Assembly (NCBI GenBank): GCA_963723455.1
Contig: CAVRQM010000001.1
Location: 744,001 to 808,000, forward strand
Direction: 5' to 3'
Origin: CAVRQM01 sp963723455
Lineage (GTDB): Bacteria > Pseudomonadota > Alphaproteobacteria > Acetobacterales > Acetobacteraceae
DNA length: 64,000 bases
Shown: positions 10,793 to 18,899 of the stretch, piece after piece
Layout: the number at the start of each line of letters is the position of its first letter
Position numbering within the stretch: the stretch's first letter is position 1
The notes under the pieces: model-generated
Seen by the model: only the letters and a program-made list of their open reading frames with translations
The model's database searches: none
What the model was told of the DNA's origin: nothing
Program-made: the position numbers and the translations under genes

Positions 10793-12085
10793 ATGAGCGA
10801 CGCCCCCGCCGGCGGCCGGTTCGATGCCATCGTCACCCGCCTGCACGGGCTGCACCCCCGGCTGATCGACCTCAGCCTGGATCGCCTGCAAGGCCTGCTT
10901 GACCGCATCGGCAATCCGGAGCGCCGGCTGCCGCCAGTCATCCATGTCGCAGGCACCAACGGCAAGGGCAGCACCTGCGCCTTCCTGCGCGCCATCGGCG
11001 AGGCGGCCGGGTGGCGGGTGCATGTGTTCACCTCGCCGCATCTGGTGTCGTTCAACGAGCGCATCCGCATCGCCGGTTCGCTGGTCGATGATGCGACTCT
11101 GGCCGACACGCTGGACGAACTGGAGCGGATCAACGCCGCCGCCCCGATCACCGTGTTCGAGATCATCACCGCCGCCGCCCTGCTGCTGTTCGCGCAGGCG
11201 CCAGCCGATCTGTGCGTGCTGGAGGTCGGGCTGGGCGGCAGGCTGGACGCCACCAACGTCGTGCCCCGCCCGGCAGCCGCCGCGATCACCGCCATATCGA
11301 TGGACCACCGCGAGTTTCTGGGCGACACGATCGCGGCGATCGCGGCGGAGAAGGCCGGGATCATCAAGCCCGGCTCGCCCAGCGTGACCGGCGCGCAGCC
11401 GCCGGAGGCGCTGGGCGTGCTGGGCCAGATCGCTCGCCGCGCGGGATCGGTCCTGCGGGCGCGCGGCCGTGACTGGACCATCGCGCCGACCGATGCAGGA
11501 TTGCGCTTCGCCGACGCCGACGGCGCGCTCGACCTGCCGCCCGCCTCCCTGCGCGGCCTGCACCAGCACGACAACGCCGGTATCGCCATCGCTGCTTTGC
11601 GCGCCGCCCGGCTCGGAATCGGAGACTCGGCCATCCGCCACGGCATCAGCGGCGCGCGCTGGCCGGGCCGGCTGCAACGCCTGCACGGCCGGCTGGCGCG
11701 CACGCTGCCGGCCGGCTGGGAGCTTTGGCTCGATGGCGGCCACAATCCGGGCGCGGGCGAGGCGTTGGCCGAACATCTGGCGGGCTGGGCAGACCGCCCG
11801 GCAACGCTGGTGGTCGGCATGAAGCAGACTAAGGACGCCGCCGCCTTCCTGCGCCCGCTGCTGGCGCGAACCGGACAGGTGTTCGCGGTTGCCGAGCCGG
11901 CGCAGCACCTCGCCATGCCGGTCCCGGCCATCATCGCGGCAAGCCAGGGAGCGGCCCGGCCCGGCCCCACGGTGCGCGAAGCGCTGGCGCAGATCCCGCG
12001 CGACGGGCCGCCCGGGCGGATCCTGGTCTGCGGCAGCCTGTACCTGGCCGGCGAGATCCTGAAGGCGGACGCCGCCCCACCCTGA
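10793..12085 (+). CDS. folC: bifunctional folylpolyglutamate/dihydrofolate synthase
   Basis: ATP-dependent ligase adding glutamate to dihydropteroate and to folates. 430 residues, a normal length. The P-loop VAGTNGKGSTCAFL is near residue 50, followed by FTSPHLVSFNERI, the LEVGLGGRLDATN motif and the SMDHREFLGDT segment; the C-terminal domain has LDGGHNPGAG. The start is ATG 10793, 28 nt after the accD stop. The ribosome-binding site is weak, so coupling to accD is plausible. Nothing is unusual apart from its position at the end of the trp-accD unit. Confidence 0.95.
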   Translation: MSDAPAGGRFDAIVTRLHGLHPRLIDLSLDRLQGLLDRIGNPERRLPPVIHVAGTNGKGSTCAFLRAIGEAAGWRVHVFTSPHLVSFNERIRIAGSLVDDATLADTLDELERINAAAPITVFEIITAAALLLFAQAPADLCVLEVGLGGRLDATNVVPRPAAAAITAISMDHREFLGDTIAAIAAEKAGIIKPGSPSVTGAQPPEALGVLGQIARRAGSVLRARGRDWTIAPTDAGLRFADADGALDLPPASLRGLHQHDNAGIAIAALRAARLGIGDSAIRHGISGARWPGRLQRLHGRLARTLPAGWELWLDGGHNPGAGEALAEHLAGWADRPATLVVGMKQTKDAAAFLRPLLARTGQVFAVAEPAQHLAMPVPAIIAASQGAARPGPTVREALAQIPRDGPPGRILVCGSLYLAGEILKADAAPP

Positions 12086-12155
12086 GTCTGCGGGACTGAG
12101 TCTCCGGGACTGATCGCCGGGACTGGCCCACTGGCGTTCAGCCCGCGTTCATGCC

Positions 12156-12728
12156 TTGCGGCTACACGGAGCGTCCGGCTTTGGGGAACGCACCGGATTG
12201 CCGCGAACGACTCACCGGGACCGGATTAGGAACGCCATCCGCACGCGATGCCGGGCGCTCGCCGTTGATAGCCGCGGCGTGGTCGCGCTGGAGTTCGCGA
12301 TAACCGGCCTGGCGTTCCTGGCGATGCTGCTGTTCGTCGCCGCGCTCGGCTTTCGCATGTACGTGCAGGTGGCGCTCGACTATTCCGCCAGCCGCGCGGC
12401 ACGCCTGCTCGCAGTGGACAGCACGCAGAGTCTGTCCGGCAGTGCCCAGCATTTCCAGTCGGCCTCGTTCTGTCCGTTTCTGTCGCCATTCCTGGCCTGT
12501 AACGGGCTTACCATTTCGCTGCAGCCGGTGAGCGACTACCTGCACGGATCATCCCCCGGCGCCGGGCCGCCGCCGTTCAATCCCGGCCAGGGCGGCAGCC
12601 TGATGCTGCTGCAGATCACCTACGCCCTGCCGGCGCTGAGCTGGCCGGTGCCGGTGCGGGGCGGCGGCCTGGGCCATTTCGCGTCGCCCATCGTGACCGC
12701 CGGCTACCCGTACCAGAATGAATACTGA
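12156..12728 (+). CDS. TadE-like pilus assembly protein
   Basis: Membrane-anchored pseudopilin-like protein of the TadE family. About 190 residues if TTG 12156 is used. A basic N-terminus precedes the hallmark RGVVALEFAITGLAFLAMLLF, an acidic Glu beside one hydrophobic helix, near residues 41-61. The rest is a periplasmic domain with two Cys (FCPFLSPFLAC). The start is uncertain: TTG 12156, TTG 12198 and GTG 12279 are all in frame and no ATG exists before the TM helix. Its stop overlaps the next TadE-like gene by 11 nt. No Tad ATPase, secretin or prepilin peptidase lies in the window. Confidence 0.75.
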   Translation: MRLHGASGFGERTGLPRTTHRDRIRNAIRTRCRALAVDSRGVVALEFAITGLAFLAMLLFVAALGFRMYVQVALDYSASRAARLLAVDSTQSLSGSAQHFQSASFCPFLSPFLACNGLTISLQPVSDYLHGSSPGAGPPPFNPGQGGSLMLLQITYALPALSWPVPVRGGGLGHFASPIVTAGYPYQNEY

Positions 12729-13407
12729 ACCGTCCCGGCCCGATCGCGCGCGTCGGTTGCGGGCCGACCGGCGCGGCGTGGCGGCGCTGGAGTTCGCGCT
12801 GCTTGCACCGGCGCTGGTGGTCATCGTGCTGGGGCTGTACGACATCAGCAAGGCCGTCATCGTCTGGTGGCAGCTCTCCGCCGCGGCGGGGGCGATCGCG
12901 CGCATCGGCACCACCTATGCCGCCACGCCGGACAACACCAATGTCCTGTCCACCACGCAGGCGGCCAGCGCAAGCACCGCGATCTTCGCTGTCATCCCGG
13001 CGCTCGCCCAGGGTCCGTCGTCGCGCTACGGGGTCACCATGACGAGCGTCGTGATGACGCCCACTGTGCCCGGCTGCAGCAGCAACTGCACCTATCTCAG
13101 CAACACCGCGTGGAGCCTGGCGCTGCAAGGCGCGGCGCCGCTGCGGCCGTGCGGCTCGCCGGGCCAAGTGGCGGACGGCACGCCCTCATCCAGCCTCACG
13201 CTGCCGCTGGATGCCTTCACCCGGGCGCCGCTACTGGTCGTCGATGTGACTTACGACTTCATCCCGTTGTTTAACACCTTTTTTGGCCATGCGCTGACCT
13301 TCATGGAAACCGCGTACCTGGCCACGCGCACCGGCAACGATGCTGCCTGGATCCGGCTCACCGGCCCGCAGGCCGCACAGGCGCAATGCCCGGGCTATAC
13401 CGGATGA
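12718..13407 (+). CDS. TadE-like pilus assembly protein, second copy
   Basis: Second TadE-family protein, 229 residues. The N-terminal motif RGVAALEFALLAPALVVIVLG gives a single TM anchor at about residues 20-42. The large extracytoplasmic part contains paired cysteines (VPGCSSNCTYL, LRPCGSPG, AQCPGYTG) that could form disulfides. ATG 12718 lies inside the end of the previous TadE gene. Its TGA overlaps the ATG of the TadG gene by 3 nt, so the three are tightly coupled. Known TadE/TadF proteins are minor pilin-like components needed for Flp pilus assembly; that role here is inferred from family alone. Confidence 0.78.
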   Translation: MNTEPSRPDRARRLRADRRGVAALEFALLAPALVVIVLGLYDISKAVIVWWQLSAAAGAIARIGTTYAATPDNTNVLSTTQAASASTAIFAVIPALAQGPSSRYGVTMTSVVMTPTVPGCSSNCTYLSNTAWSLALQGAAPLRPCGSPGQVADGTPSSSLTLPLDAFTRAPLLVVDVTYDFIPLFNTFFGHALTFMETAYLATRTGNDAAWIRLTGPQAAQAQCPGYTG

Positions 13408-14720
13408 GTGCCGGGGCCGTCCTGCGCCGGCTATGGCGTGGCCTGCGAGAGCGGCGGGCGGCGACGGCGGTGCTGTTCGCGCTGACCGTCACGCCGATCC
13501 TGGGATTCGTGGCGTTGGCCTTCGATGTCGGCTCGACCGTCTGGACGCGCTCGCAACTCGACCTTGCGGCCGATGCGGCGGCGCTGACTGGGGTCATGAC
13601 CGGGGCCACCGACTTCGCCGCCAACCCCGCGACCTCGTTCCAGGCGGCACAGTTGGCCGGACAGAAGCGGTTCTATGCGCAGGCGAGCCGGATGCCGGGC
13701 GTCACGGTCGCCTCGCTCAGCGTCGGCGTCACCCGCAGCGGCGGCACGATCACCTCGGTCGTCAGCTACACCGGCTCATACAAGACTCAGTTCGCGCGCC
13801 TGTTCGGCATGCCGACCCTGCCGACGTTCGGCACAGCCACCATCACTCGCACCAACAGTCCGTTCTTCGACATCGAGTTCCTGCTCGACAACTCCTCGTC
13901 GATGGCGATCGCGGCCTCGCAGCCGGACATGATCACGCTCGGCACCCTGGTCCGCGCCAGCCCGCTGTTCAAACAGTGGGGCCAAGGCCAGAACTGCGCC
14001 TTTGGCTGCCACTTCGACGCCAAGAACAACGACTTCTATGGTCTTGCCAAGTCAAACGGCGTGCCGCTGCGCAGCGACGTGCTGAGCGCGGCGGTGCAGA
14101 ACGTCATCACCACGATCAGCCAGTCGCCGGGTGCGGCGCAGTTCGCGGTCGGGCTGTACAGCTTCAACGCGACCTTCAACACGCTGTACCCGTCCAGCCC
14201 CGACCTGACCGACGCGGCGCTGGCGGCGCTGCGAATGACGGTGCCGGTGACCACCAACGGCGGCGACGCGGACACGAACATCCCGCTCGCGCTGCAATCG
14301 CTCGCGGCGACGCTGCCGGCCTCGGGCGACGGCTCGACGCCGGCGCTGCCGCGCCGCTACGTTTTCATCGTCACCGACGGCGTGGCCGACTATTTTGCCG
14401 CCAACGGCGCGCGCACCATAGCGCCGCTCAACCCCGCGCAATGCACGGCGCTCAAGGCCAAAGGCATCCAGGTGCTGGTGCTGTACACGCTATACGTGCC
14501 GCTGGTGCCGCCGAACGTGCCGACCGCGAACAGCTTCTACGTCACGAGCGTCGCCAACAACAACGTGCCGCTGTTCTCGGCCACGCTGGCGGCCAACCTG
14601 CAGGCCTGCGCGTCGTCGCCCGGATTTTACCAGCAGGCGAGCGACGCCGCCTCGATCCAGGCATCGCTGCAGACCTTGTTGCAGGCAGCCCTCAGTGCGC
14701 CGGCGCGGTTCACGCAATAA
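13404..14720 (+). CDS. TadG-like protein with von Willebrand A domain
   Basis: 438-residue protein. An N-terminal TadE/TadG-type TM segment (ATAVLFALTVTPILGFVALA, residues about 20-40) is followed by the DLAADAAALTG motif typical of TadG. The C-terminal two thirds form a vWA domain beginning FDIEFLLDNSSSMAI, where D-x-S-x-S is a MIDAS metal site, with RRYVFIVTDGVADYF later. Two Cys in NCAFGCHF resemble those in other TadG proteins. It is probably anchored in the inner membrane with the vWA domain outside. ATG 13404 overlaps the preceding stop as ATGA. It ends the orphan Tad-like unit. Confidence 0.8.
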   Translation: MSAGAVLRRLWRGLRERRAATAVLFALTVTPILGFVALAFDVGSTVWTRSQLDLAADAAALTGVMTGATDFAANPATSFQAAQLAGQKRFYAQASRMPGVTVASLSVGVTRSGGTITSVVSYTGSYKTQFARLFGMPTLPTFGTATITRTNSPFFDIEFLLDNSSSMAIAASQPDMITLGTLVRASPLFKQWGQGQNCAFGCHFDAKNNDFYGLAKSNGVPLRSDVLSAAVQNVITTISQSPGAAQFAVGLYSFNATFNTLYPSSPDLTDAALAALRMTVPVTTNGGDADTNIPLALQSLAATLPASGDGSTPALPRRYVFIVTDGVADYFAANGARTIAPLNPAQCTALKAKGIQVLVLYTLYVPLVPPNVPTANSFYVTSVANNNVPLFSATLAANLQACASSPGFYQQASDAASIQASLQTLLQAALSAPARFTQ

Positions 14721-14729
14721 CCGCGCGGC

Positions 14730-15101
14730 TCAGCGCCGGCCGCGCGCCTTGCGGGCGGCATAGCGGGCGTCGCGCTTGGCCTGCTGCTCGGCCTTCAGCG
14801 CCTCGGCCCGCGCCGCTGCCTCGGCCTCGCGCGCGCGCTGCTCCTCGGCCTGCCGCGCCAACTCGGCCTGATGCGCCACATCGGCCAGCCGCGCCTGCTC
14901 GGCCGCGATCTCGCGCTGGCGCTGGCGCTCGGCGGCGCGCACGGCGCGCGCCTCGATGATCGCCTGCTGCTCGGCTTGGCGGGCCAGCACCGCCGGATCG
15001 TCCGGCGCCGGACGCGCGAGGAATTTCTCCAGCACGGCCTTTTTGGCGTTGGCGGACGCCGTCTGCCGCTCGCTGAACTTGTTGTCCTTGAACCCAGCCA
15101 T
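14730..15101 (-). CDS. DUF6481 family protein
   Basis: 123-residue, very Ala/Glu/Arg/Gln-rich protein predicted to be a long alpha helix or coiled coil. The start MAGFKDNKFSERQTASANAK and the later EQQAIIEARAVRAAERQ match the DUF6481 family of alphaproteobacterial small proteins of unknown function. The basic tail (AKRDARYAARKARGRR) suggests nucleic-acid or ribosome contact, but this is speculation. It is convergent with the TadG gene (9 bp apart) and separated from the pirin operon by a strong hairpin. Confidence 0.75.
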   Translation of the reverse strand: MAGFKDNKFSERQTASANAKKAVLEKFLARPAPDDPAVLARQAEQQAIIEARAVRAAERQRQREIAAEQARLADVAHQAELARQAEEQRAREAEAAARAEALKAEQQAKRDARYAARKARGRR

Positions 15102-15161
15102 CGCCTCGGTTGTCCTTACGGGAGAACGGGCCGGCAGGCGGCCCTTGCCGGCATCGCATAG

Positions 15162-15200
15162 CCCCCGCGCCGCACGCCCGCCAAGGCGTGCGGGCGGGGG
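15162..15200. terminator. strong GC hairpin at the end of the pirin operon
   Basis: CCCCCGC (15162-15168), a one-base bulge, then CCGCACGCC (15170-15178), a 6-nt loop, GGCGTGCGG (15185-15193) and GCGGGGG (15194-15200): a 16-bp stem with one bulged base. It lies between the pirin stop and the DUF6481 start. There is no T-run on either strand, so it is a terminator candidate or an RNA-stability element rather than a classic intrinsic terminator. Confidence 0.45.
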
Positions 15201-15222
15201 TCACACCCGCATTTTCGCGCGA

Positions 15223-15924
15223 TCAGCCGGCTACGTCCACCAGGACGAGTTGCGCATCCTCGGTCGCCACGATGTCCAGGGTCGCCTCGTCGCTGATCGC
15301 GGCACCGTCGCGCGTGCCCACAGCCACGCCGTTCACCGTCACCGCCCCGGTGGCCGGGACCAGGTAGGCCACCCTGCCCTGCCCCAGCACATGCCGCACG
15401 GCGCGTCCCGCCGGCACGCGCCCGGCCAGCACCGCCGCGTCGGCGTGCAGGCCCAACGCAGCGCCGTCCGCGCCGGCGCGGCCATCGGCCAGGACAGCAA
15501 GCGCCCCGTCCGCCTCTCGCGGGAAGCTGCGTGTTCCCCAGCCCGGCTCCGCGCCACGCTGACTCGGCTGCACCCAGATCTGGAACAGCCGGGTCGGCAC
15601 CGATTCAAGGTTGTACTCGGCATGCACGATGCCGGTTCCGGCATGCATCACCTGCACGTCCCCGGCCTTGGTGCGGCCCTCGTTGCCCAGGCTGTCGCGA
15701 TGGGTGATCGCGCCCTCGCGGACATAGGTGATAATCTCCATGTCGCGATGCGGGTGCGGATCAAACCCCTGCCCCGGCGCGATCTCGTCATCGTTCCAGA
15801 CCCGCAGCCCGCCCAGGCCCATCCGGCGCGGATCGTGGTAGCTGCCAAAGCTGAAATGGTGGCGGGCATTGAGCCAGTCGTTGCGGAAGCCGCCAAGGTT
15901 TTCAAACGGCTGCACGTCAATCAT
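15223..15924 (-). CDS. pirin family protein
   Basis: Bicupin pirin of 233 residues, cytosolic. The metal-binding set of the N-terminal cupin is visible: HPHRDMEIITYV gives two His, and HAGTGIVHAEYN gives a His and the Glu. Bacterial YhhW-like pirins can show quercetin 2,3-dioxygenase activity; in vivo roles vary and some act in redox sensing. The ATG at 15924 overlaps the upstream marR stop as ATGA. It is therefore the last gene of the pdxH-usp-marR-pirin unit, and MarR probably controls it. Confidence 0.9.
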   Translation of the reverse strand: MIDVQPFENLGGFRNDWLNARHHFSFGSYHDPRRMGLGGLRVWNDDEIAPGQGFDPHPHRDMEIITYVREGAITHRDSLGNEGRTKAGDVQVMHAGTGIVHAEYNLESVPTRLFQIWVQPSQRGAEPGWGTRSFPREADGALAVLADGRAGADGAALGLHADAAVLAGRVPAGRAVRHVLGQGRVAYLVPATGAVTVNGVAVGTRDGAAISDEATLDIVATEDAQLVLVDVAG

Positions 15925-16451
15925 CGGCTGATCTCCCGGTCACTTGGTCGTTCGGTATCGAACGGTTCGCCGCCCAGATGGGGTCCCGGCGCTGCCGGGA
16001 CAAGCTCGCCCTCTGCCGCCAGGCCCAGCTTGCGCAACAGCCGGTCCAACTGGGCCAACTCCGCCTTATCAAGGCCCGCCATCGCGGTAGCGATGTCCCC
16101 GGCATGGGGCGGGAACACCGCCTGAATCAGCGCCCGCCCTGGCGCGGTCAGCCCGACATGCACCAGCCTACGGTCGGCGGCGTCGCGCACCCGGGTTGTC
16201 AGCCCGCGCGCCGCCAGCCTGTCCACCACGTCCGTCAGGTTCGCCGGGCTGGTCAGCACCTTGCGGCACAGCGCGCGATGGGTCATCGGCCCCTGGTGCA
16301 GGATCGCCTCCAGCACGCCAAGCTGGGTCAGCGTCAGCCCGAGCGGCGCGAGCCTGGCTTCGACGCGGTCCGACACGCTGCGGGCGGCGCGCATCAGCTT
16401 GACGTACGCGCGCACCGCGGCGGCGACCGCCGGATCATCGACACCGAACAT
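15921..16451 (-). CDS. MarR family transcriptional regulator
   Basis: 176-residue winged-helix regulator. The helix-turn-helix and wing are at about residues 38-100 (LTLTQLGVLEAILHQG, then LTSPANLTDVVDRLAARGLT and the DAADRRLVHVGLT wing). MarR proteins dimerise and usually repress a neighbouring operon until a phenolic or oxidising ligand is bound. It overlaps pirin by 4 nt downstream and starts 3 nt after the usp stop, so pirin and itself are the likely targets. The C-terminal 20 residues beyond the dimer helix are Pro/Gly-rich and probably disordered. Confidence 0.9.
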   Translation of the reverse strand: MFGVDDPAVAAAVRAYVKLMRAARSVSDRVEARLAPLGLTLTQLGVLEAILHQGPMTHRALCRKVLTSPANLTDVVDRLAARGLTTRVRDAADRRLVHVGLTAPGRALIQAVFPPHAGDIATAMAGLDKAELAQLDRLLRKLGLAAEGELVPAAPGPHLGGEPFDTERPSDREISR

Positions 16452-16454
16452 CGC

Positions 16455-17321
16455 CTATCGGTTCATCAGCACCGGCAAGCTTGCGTGTTCGAGCACATGC
16501 CGGGTGACGCCGCCCAGGATCAGCTGGCGGATGCGGCTATGCGAGTAAGCGCCCATGGTCAGCAGATCCGCCCCGAACGCCCGCGCCGCCGCCAGCAGCC
16601 CGGCGCCCACGTCGCGGTCGATCGAGCGGAACCGCTCGACGTCGGCGGTCACGCCGTGCAGGGCCAGGTACTCGGCCAGCGCCGGCGCGTGCGGCCCGCG
16701 CCGGTAGTATTCGTCCGAGGCCAGGATGCAGACCGCGCCGGCGCGCTGCAGCCAGGGCAGGCCGGCCATCAGGGCGGCGGTCGATTCCGCCGTGCCGTTC
16801 CACGCCACGGCGATGCGCTCGCCCAGCGTGGCCGGCGCGTCGAGCGGCGCGATCAGCACCGGCCGGCCACTGTCGAACAGCACCGCGTGCAGCGCGTCCG
16901 ACGACGACAAATCCTCGTCCGCTTCGGGGTGCGGGACCACGGTCAGGTCGGCGAGCCGGGCCAGCTGCGCCACGGTGTCGTCCTCGCGCCCGACCATCGC
17001 GGCGAAGCTCGCGGTCGCCCGCTGCGCGTCGCGTGGCGCCGGGCCGGCCGGGATCGCGTGCTCGATCACGAAACGGTCGAACATGGTCTGCGCGGCGGCG
17101 GCGCGCTGGCCGCTCTCGCTCTCGCTGGCCTGCATCATTTCCTCGATCATTGCCCCGGACAGGCCCTCGCCGGCGAGCGGAGCGACGTCGCGGCTGTCGA
17201 GGCGCACATGAATGCAGGCCAGATGCGCCCGGAACGCCTGCGTCACCATCCAAGCGGTGACCAGGGCTGCGCGCCCTGCCTCGGACCCGGTCAGCGGCAG
17301 CAGCACCTTGCGGATCGGCAT
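16455..17321 (-). CDS. tandem-domain universal stress protein
   Basis: 288 residues containing two Usp folds. The first begins MPIRKVLLPLTGSE; the second begins near residue 155 (ERIAVAWNGTAESTAALM) and ends with the ATP-binding signature GAYSHSRIRQLILGG followed by VTRHVLEHASLPVLM. The first domain lacks an obvious G-2x-G-9x-G(S/T) loop, so only the second is likely to bind ATP, as in other tandem Usps. The start ATG 17321 is 14 nt downstream of the pdxH stop; marR follows after 3 nt. A stress role is a family-level inference. Confidence 0.88.
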   Translation of the reverse strand: MPIRKVLLPLTGSEAGRAALVTAWMVTQAFRAHLACIHVRLDSRDVAPLAGEGLSGAMIEEMMQASESESGQRAAAAQTMFDRFVIEHAIPAGPAPRDAQRATASFAAMVGREDDTVAQLARLADLTVVPHPEADEDLSSSDALHAVLFDSGRPVLIAPLDAPATLGERIAVAWNGTAESTAALMAGLPWLQRAGAVCILASDEYYRRGPHAPALAEYLALHGVTADVERFRSIDRDVGAGLLAAARAFGADLLTMGAYSHSRIRQLILGGVTRHVLEHASLPVLMNR

Positions 17322-17335
17322 CGACGCCTCCTGTT

Positions 17336-17956
17336 CTATGGGAACAGCTTCTGTGCCGCCCAACCGGCGCCGGCGCGGACGAACACCGTGCGGTCGTGCA
17401 GCCGGTGCGGCATGTCCTGCCAGAACTCGAAGCGTTCGGGAACGACGCGATAGCCGGACCAATGCGGCGGGCGCGGCACGCTGTCGCCCGGGTAGCGCGC
17501 GTCCAGCTCGGCGACCCGCCGCTCCAGCACGGCCCGGTCCGGCAACGGCCGCGACTGGTCCGACGCCGCCGCCCCCAGCCGCGACACCCGGCCGCGGCTG
17601 GAGAAATAGGCATCCGCCTCGGCGCCGGTCATCGGCTCCACCGCGCCCTCGGCGCGCACCTGCCGGCGCAGGCTTTTCCAATGGAACAGCAGCGCGGCCC
17701 GCGGATTGGCGGCCAGCTCGTCGCCCTTGCGGCTTTCGCTGTTGGTGTAGAAGCACAGGCCGCGGTCCAGCCCCTTCAGCAGCACCATGCGCGACGACGG
17801 CCGGCCGTCGGCGGTCACCGTGGCCAGCGACATGGCATTGGGGTCGTTCGGTTCGGTGGACTGGGCCTCAGCAAGCCAGGTGCGCAGCAGCGCGAACGGG
17901 TCGGCATCCATCGCAACCTGGACCAGAGGCTGCTCGCTGGCGGCGGCGTCGGGCAT
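17336..17956 (-). CDS. pdxH: pyridoxamine/pyridoxine 5'-phosphate oxidase
   Basis: FMN flavoenzyme oxidising pyridoxamine or pyridoxine phosphate to PLP. 206 residues, a usual length. Diagnostic segments: AMSLATVTADGRPSSRMVLLK and GLCFYTNSESRKGDEL (FMN binding), AALLFHWKSLRRQVR, then SGYRVVPERFEFWQ and the C-terminal RLHDR motif. The start is ATG 17956; ATG 17911 (MDADPF) is a shorter alternative. It heads the unit pdxH-usp-marR-pirin and diverges from fabI with 83 bp between them. Confidence 0.94.
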   Translation of the reverse strand: MPDAAASEQPLVQVAMDADPFALLRTWLAEAQSTEPNDPNAMSLATVTADGRPSSRMVLLKGLDRGLCFYTNSESRKGDELAANPRAALLFHWKSLRRQVRAEGAVEPMTGAEADAYFSSRGRVSRLGAAASDQSRPLPDRAVLERRVAELDARYPGDSVPRPPHWSGYRVVPERFEFWQDMPHRLHDRTVFVRAGAGWAAQKLFP

Positions 17957-18039
17957 CGCGGCGGCTCCTGTGCTTGGACCTATCTTGCCGGCTTGGCGGC
18001 GAGTATGCCAGGACCCGCGGCCCACTGTTGCAGGATGCC

Positions 18040-18897
18040 ATGATGCCCGAAGGCGAACCCGGACCGCAGACCGCCAAGCCGGCGCCCCTTCAGGGCAGCC
18101 TGCTGGCGGGCAGGCGCGGGCTGGTGATGGGCGTTGCCAACGACCGCTCGTTGGCCTGGGGCATCGCCGCCGCCTGCGCGGCACAGGGCGCGAGCCTTGC
18201 TTTCACCTACCAGGGCGAGGCGCTGGAGCGCCGGGTGCGCCCGCTGGCCGCCGGAGTCGGCTCGGCGGTATTGGCGCCCTGCGACGTGGCCGACGATTCC
18301 AGCATCGACGCGGCGTTCGCGGCGATCGGGCGCGAGTGGGACAGCCTCGACTTCGTGGTTCATGCGATCGGCTTCGCCGACAAGAACTACCTCCGCGGGC
18401 GCTACGCGGACACGCCGCGCGAGGCGTTCCTGCAGGCGCTGGACATCTCCTGCTACAGCTTCGCCGCGGTCGCGCGCCGCGCGGCGGCGATGATGCGCCC
18501 GGGCGGCAGCATGCTGACGCTGAGCTATCTGGGCGCCGAGCGGGTGGTGCCGCATTACAACGTCATGGGCGTGGCCAAGGCGGCGCTGGAGGCCTCGGTG
18601 CGCTACCTGGCGACGGATTTTGGCCCGGACGGCATCCGCGTGAACGCTATCAGCGCCGGGCCGATCCGCACCCTGGCGGCCAGCGGCATCGGCGATTTCC
18701 GCTACATCCTGCGCTGGAACCAGTACAACGCCCCGCTGGCGCGCAACGTGACCATCGAGGATGTCGGCGGCGCCGCGCTGTACCTGCTGTCGGATCTCGC
18801 CTCGGGCGTCACCGGCGAGGTGCATCACGTCGATTGCGGCTATCATCTGGTCGGGATGAAGAACCCGAACGCGCCGGACATTTCGACCGTCGAGTAG
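18040..18897 (+). CDS. fabI: enoyl-ACP reductase (NADH)
   Basis: Reduces trans-2-enoyl-ACP in each round of fatty-acid elongation. 285 residues. FabI-specific features distinguish it from other SDRs: GVANDRSLAWGIA in the cofactor-binding loop, VVHAIGF, LTLSYLGAERVVPHYNVMGVAKAALEA containing the Tyr-x6-Tyr-Met-Gly-x-Lys-like active site (SYLGAERVVPHYN then K), and AGPIRTLAASGI. Such enzymes are the target of triclosan. ATG 18040 or 18043 follows CAGGAT. aroC starts 2 nt after its stop, so they form one operon. Confidence 0.95.
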   Translation: MMPEGEPGPQTAKPAPLQGSLLAGRRGLVMGVANDRSLAWGIAAACAAQGASLAFTYQGEALERRVRPLAAGVGSAVLAPCDVADDSSIDAAFAAIGREWDSLDFVVHAIGFADKNYLRGRYADTPREAFLQALDISCYSFAAVARRAAAMMRPGGSMLTLSYLGAERVVPHYNVMGVAKAALEASVRYLATDFGPDGIRVNAISAGPIRTLAASGIGDFRYILRWNQYNAPLARNVTIEDVGGAALYLLSDLASGVTGEVHHVDCGYHLVGMKNPNAPDISTVE

Positions 18898-18899
18898 CC

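Noticed and set aside
9544..11970. Minus-strand open frame of 808 codons across trpA, accD and folC
   Set aside because: Lies opposite three clear overlapping genes; low-complexity and without domains.
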